Source of the DNA: Bacteriovorax sp.
GTDB lineage: Bacteria > Bdellovibrionota > Bacteriovoracia > Bacteriovoracales > Bacteriovoracaceae
DNA length: 38,652 bases
Assembly: GCA_014377485.1 (NCBI GenBank)
Contig: JACMPM010000072.1
Coordinates: 1-38,652 of the forward strand
Reading direction: 5' to 3'
In this document: piece by piece, positions 35,537 through 38,652 of the stretch
Position numbering within the stretch: position 1 is the first letter of the stretch
How the letters are laid out: each line of letters begins with the position of its first letter
Notes under the pieces: generated by a model
Told to the model about the DNA's origin: nothing
Databases searched by the model: none
Seen by the model: only the letters and a program-made list of their open reading frames with translations
Position numbers and translations under genes: made by a program

Positions 35537-36397
35537 ATGAAGCAAATAAATAAAAGTATATTTATCATATCTCTATTTCTTTTGACAGTTACAACTCAAG
35601 TATACGCAAGCGGAGCTCAGTTGCCAGCAATAGCATCAGGATCAGGCTCTATAGGCGGACCCGCAGTAGATCAAATCACTGCAATTGCTTCAGGTTCAAC
35701 ATGTGAAAACACTTCATGGACAGGGCGTGGACAAGCACCTGCCGGATATATAAAAGGTGTAGCTCTTAGTTACGCTAGAAGTTTATGTCGATTAAAAGCT
35801 GGTTCTTCTTTGTCTTTTATAATGAGTGCTGCAAGTTCAGGTAATGCAGCTAAAGATGCACTCGCAAATTATGAATCAACTTTTGCGGGACTATCTATAT
35901 CAGTTTCTAGTGCGGGGGAAGAATCTTTGCGAGCTCTTTATACTCTGGGAATGGGTTTAGGAATGAGAGAGAGTTCCGGATCATATTGTGAGGGCTGGGA
36001 TAGATCTGCAGGAAGCAGTCGTTCATCAAATGCAGCAGAGGCCGGAGCTTTTCAGACAAGTTACGATTCAATGGTTCTTTCTCCAGAGTTAAGTAAGCTC
36101 TATGCAGAATATAAAGCTAGACCAGAACTTTGTTTTCTAGCTGTGTTTAAAGAAGGCGCGAGCTGTGGACCTCAAGATATTTTAGGAACAGGAGCTGGAG
36201 CAGAATACCAGGCGTTCAATAAATCTTGTCCGGCATTTGCTACAGAATATGCAATGACCATGCTTAGAATTTCGCGAAGCCATTATGGTCCGATCAATAG
36301 AAAAGAAGCGCAAGTTGTTCCAGCTTGTAATCAGTTACTAAAAAGTGTTCAAGATGTTATCGATAGCAATCCATATGCTTGTCAGGATATTATTTAA
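35537..36397 (+). CDS. Secreted DslA-like lysozyme (peptidoglycan hydrolase)
   Basis: The 286-residue product has a signal peptide (about 1-25, QVYAS) and a Ser/Gly-rich start. The core is LGMGLGMRESSGSYCEGWDR with E145, followed by SSNAAEAGAFQTSYDSM, a lysozyme-like ESSG...GxFQ pattern. The latter half has FNKSCPAFATEYA and HYGPINRKEAQVVPACNQLL, with paired Cys. I recall this layout from the deacetylation-specific lysozyme DslA of Bdellovibrio, which cuts the GlcNAc-deacetylated walls of invaded prey; the Glu position is close. The match is from memory and not aligned. A predatory or wall-remodelling role is inferred. GGGGG precedes the ATG; a strong terminator follows. Confidence 0.7.
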   Translation: MKQINKSIFIISLFLLTVTTQVYASGAQLPAIASGSGSIGGPAVDQITAIASGSTCENTSWTGRGQAPAGYIKGVALSYARSLCRLKAGSSLSFIMSAASSGNAAKDALANYESTFAGLSISVSSAGEESLRALYTLGMGLGMRESSGSYCEGWDRSAGSSRSSNAAEAGAFQTSYDSMVLSPELSKLYAEYKARPELCFLAVFKEGASCGPQDILGTGAGAEYQAFNKSCPAFATEYAMTMLRISRSHYGPINRKEAQVVPACNQLLKSVQDVIDSNPYACQDII

Positions 36398-36412
36398 AAG
36401 TCTTAAACCCTG

Positions 36413-36457
36413 GTCCTATCACTAAGGTAAAACTAAATAGGTGATAGGACTTTTTTT
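36413..36457 (+). terminator. Rho-independent terminator after the lysozyme gene
   Basis: GTCCTATCAC (36413-36422) and its exact complement (36441-36450) enclose an 18-base loop and run directly into seven T. It lies 16 bases after the lysozyme stop. Confidence 0.92.
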
Positions 36458-36493
36458 ATCCTTTTTTTTTCATAAACATTATTGCTGGGAATT

Positions 36494-36531
36494 TTCAAAC
36501 AATATGTTAGATTTACATATAATGTAAATCT
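36494..36531 (+). promoter_or_regulatory. Promoter with a perfect palindromic operator for the oligopeptidase gene
   Basis: AGATTTACAT (36509-36518) and its exact complement (36522-36531) flank ATA. A perfect -10 TATAAT (36518-36523) lies at the palindrome's centre, with a -35 candidate TTCAAA (36494-36499) 18 bases upstream. A dimeric repressor binding the palindrome would cover the -10. The ATG is 18 bases beyond. Confidence 0.6.
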
Positions 36532-36548
36532 TATGAAAGAAGGATTAT

Positions 36549-38573
36549 ATGAAAAATTCAGCTCCAGTTGCGAAAAGAAAAGAATATTATACGAATTATC
36601 AAAAAGAAAAAGTTCTCGATCCTTATTTTTGGTTAAGAGAAAAAGAAAATCCAGAGGTTTTGAAACATTTAAAAAATGAAAATAAATTCTTTGAAAAAAA
36701 TGTAAAACCATACAAAAAAATTGCAACAAAAGTTTTTAATGAATTAAAAAAAAGAATTCCAAAAGCTGATGATAGTGTTCCCATCAAAAGAGGCGATAGT
36801 GAGTACTTTTCCAGATACGTTCAAGGAAAGCAGTATATTCAGTTCTGTAAGTTAACTGGAAAAAAAATTGAAGTTCTAGTGGACTTTAATAAATTGGTTA
36901 AAAAAGATGGCTACCTATCCACTCACGATATAAGTGTATCTCCTGATGGGAAGTTTCTGGCCTACTCCGTGGATACGACTGGAGACGAAATTTGTGACAT
37001 TGTTATCATGGATACATCTACCAAAAGAGTAATTTCTCATTTAAAAAAAACAAGTGGGGATATTACATGGTCTAATATTGACATTCTTTTTTATACAACA
37101 TTCGATGGACATATCAGACCAGATAAGGTTTGGCGTCACGTTTTAGGGAAGAAGCAAACAAAAGATGAATGCATTTTTTATGAAAAGGATCAGAAGTTTT
37201 TTGTTTCAGCGCAGGCATCTGGATCAAGAAAATTTTTAATTATTTCTTCAGGTGAACAAGTCTCATCTTATGCGGCCTACATGCTGCTTGACGATAAAAA
37301 TTCAAAACCTGCAATTTTTAAAAAATTAAAGAATAATATTGAATATTCTATTGATCATGGAAGCGATGGATTTTATATTCATACAAATGAAAAGGCCCTG
37401 AATTTTAAAATTTATAAATGTATTGAAAATAATACTACACAAAAAAATTGGAAATTGGTTTTGGCCCATTCTGATAAAGTTCATTATATTCATATCGAGC
37501 TAACTGATAAGTTTCTTTGCGTTTTTGAGAGGTCTAATGGACTTCCAAAGGCTCGAATTATAAATATTAAAACAAACAAATCTTACTTCGTGAAATTTCC
37601 GGATCTTGCTTACAATATGTCATTTAATACTTCGGTTTTTGATTTCAAAGAGAATAAAATCAGAATTAATTACGCCTCTCCAATCAGTCCAAAATCTGTT
37701 TTCGACTATGATTTACAAACAAAAAAACAAGTTTTAAGAAAAACGGATAAGGTTAAGAATTTTAAACCAAAAAGTTATCACGTTGAATATGTTTTTGTTA
37801 CAGGTCAAGACAAAGTTAAAATTCCTTTATGTATAATTTATAAAAAAGGACTTAAGAAAAATGGATTGGCCCCTACTGTTCTATATGGCTATGGATCGTA
37901 TGGAGCAACAATTGGTTATAATTTTTCATCTTCGCTTGTAAGCCTTCTTGATCGAGGCTTTGTTTACGCGTATGCCGGAATAAGAGGTGGAGCTGAGCTA
38001 GGTCGCAAATGGTATGAGGAAGGAAAATTTTTAAAGAAAAAAAATACATTTAAAGATTTTATCAGCTGTTCAGAGTATTTAATCCAGAAAAAGTATACTT
38101 CACCAAATCATCTTGCAGCTAGAGGCGGGAGTGCCGGAGGGCTCCTTGTTGGGGCCGTCGCAAATATGAGACCAGATCTCTACAAAGTAATTTGCGCCCA
38201 TGTCCCTTTTGTCGACGTCATCAATACTATGTTTGATGACTCGCTACCGCTTACCCAAACCGAATATAAGGAATGGGGTAATCCCCATGATAAAAAATAT
38301 TACAATTATATGAAATCCTATTCACCCTACGATAATGTTCACGAATGTGCTTATCCATGTATGTATATTACTGCTGGGCTCAATGATCAAAGAGTTACTT
38401 ATTGGGAGCCTGCAAAGTGGGCACAAAAACTTCGTGATTTTAATATAGGTGATAACGAAATTCTTCTTAAGGTAAATATGGGAGAAGGCCATTTTGGAAA
38501 GAGTGGACGTTTTAATAGTTTAAAAGAAGTTGCAGAAGAATATAGTTATTTGATCGGCCAACTGAGCAATTAA
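36549..38573 (+). CDS. Prolyl oligopeptidase, S9A family
   Basis: The 674-residue cytoplasmic product starts with the family's N-terminal helix (DPYFWLREKENPEVLKHL). It then has a seven-bladed propeller (about 70-410, DISVSPDGKFLAYSVDTTGDE as one blade) and a C-terminal hydrolase domain. The triad is S528 (GGSAGG), D613 (NDQRV) and H648 (EGHFG), all intact. It cleaves short peptides after proline (or after basic residues in the oligopeptidase B branch); the TEYKEWGNPHD segment occurs in both. The absence of a signal peptide places it in the cytoplasm, where peptides from digested prey or food protein could be its substrate. AAGGA precedes the ATG. No gene is seen in the last 79 bases. Confidence 0.93.
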   Translation: MKNSAPVAKRKEYYTNYQKEKVLDPYFWLREKENPEVLKHLKNENKFFEKNVKPYKKIATKVFNELKKRIPKADDSVPIKRGDSEYFSRYVQGKQYIQFCKLTGKKIEVLVDFNKLVKKDGYLSTHDISVSPDGKFLAYSVDTTGDEICDIVIMDTSTKRVISHLKKTSGDITWSNIDILFYTTFDGHIRPDKVWRHVLGKKQTKDECIFYEKDQKFFVSAQASGSRKFLIISSGEQVSSYAAYMLLDDKNSKPAIFKKLKNNIEYSIDHGSDGFYIHTNEKALNFKIYKCIENNTTQKNWKLVLAHSDKVHYIHIELTDKFLCVFERSNGLPKARIINIKTNKSYFVKFPDLAYNMSFNTSVFDFKENKIRINYASPISPKSVFDYDLQTKKQVLRKTDKVKNFKPKSYHVEYVFVTGQDKVKIPLCIIYKKGLKKNGLAPTVLYGYGSYGATIGYNFSSSLVSLLDRGFVYAYAGIRGGAELGRKWYEEGKFLKKKNTFKDFISCSEYLIQKKYTSPNHLAARGGSAGGLLVGAVANMRPDLYKVICAHVPFVDVINTMFDDSLPLTQTEYKEWGNPHDKKYYNYMKSYSPYDNVHECAYPCMYITAGLNDQRVTYWEPAKWAQKLRDFNIGDNEILLKVNMGEGHFGKSGRFNSLKEVAEEYSYLIGQLSN

Positions 38574-38652
38574 ATAAACCTATAAACTGGGTTGGTCAGA
38601 GTGAATATAAAGAAGCGATTCACCTTTTAACTTTGTTATTACGCTAGAAATT

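Noticed and set aside
35346-35540. 64-codon frame overlapping the lysozyme start
   Set aside because: The ribosome-binding site is poor and there is no recognisable family; the ATGA overlap alone is not enough to call a gene.

Overview
The window is AT-rich, gene-dense, and unusually full of exported proteins, lipoproteins and outer-membrane beta-barrels. Together with a DslA-like lysozyme, a Lol-like cassette and many short decayed genes, this suggests a Gram-negative member of the Bdellovibrionota (Bacteriovorax/Peredibacter type). That placement is an inference from gene content. No rRNA, tRNA, CRISPR array or intact insertion sequence was seen.

Left part (1-10831): the cut end of a beta-barrel gene, a decayed copper P-type ATPase (CopA) fragment, two small membrane proteins, and then a copper-type island. 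A CsoR-family repressor with the exact Cys-His-Cys copper spacing sits beside a divergent promoter that carries a CsoR-like operator. Leftwards this drives a lipoprotein and a secreted protein with a tandem His motif. Rightwards csoR heads nine tightly packed genes. All eight genes after csoR encode exported proteins: a TolC-like lipoprotein, two or three unrecognised secreted proteins (one with a four-fold His/acidic helix motif), an ankyrin-cupredoxin fusion, a di-haem cytochrome c lipoprotein, a YceI-like protein and a fusion of a haem c motif to an outer-membrane barrel. I regard this as the best candidate for an undescribed system: a copper-responsive envelope electron-transfer or metal-handling module without a Cu-ATPase.

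Middle (10832-17251): a 1-kb non-coding stretch with a GC-rich, probably structured element and a perfect 19-bp hairpin; a large GT-C-like membrane protein; and an SOS-type block. The block holds a SRAP pseudogene, an S24 (UmuD/LexA-like) protein whose Ser and Lys catalytic residues are both replaced, and a full-length UmuC-type polymerase, followed by a NUC1 nuclease remnant.

Centre right (17253-26216): a minus-strand operon of lipoprotein, NitT/TauT-type ABC ATPase and double-length fused permease with no substrate-binding protein; a structured intergenic region with eroded coding traces; a DUF347 membrane protein; a LigB-type dioxygenase; an AcpA-type phosphoesterase; and a small EamA transporter.

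Right (26373-38573): a six-gene plus-strand operon (GT4 glycosyltransferase, LolA-like protein, two FtsX-type permeases, LolD-like ATPase, outer-membrane barrel) that looks like a complete inner-to-outer membrane route; a DUF937 protein; a glycine-rich stress-type protein; a DEDDh exonuclease; a DslA-like lysozyme; and a prolyl oligopeptidase preceded by a palindromic promoter.
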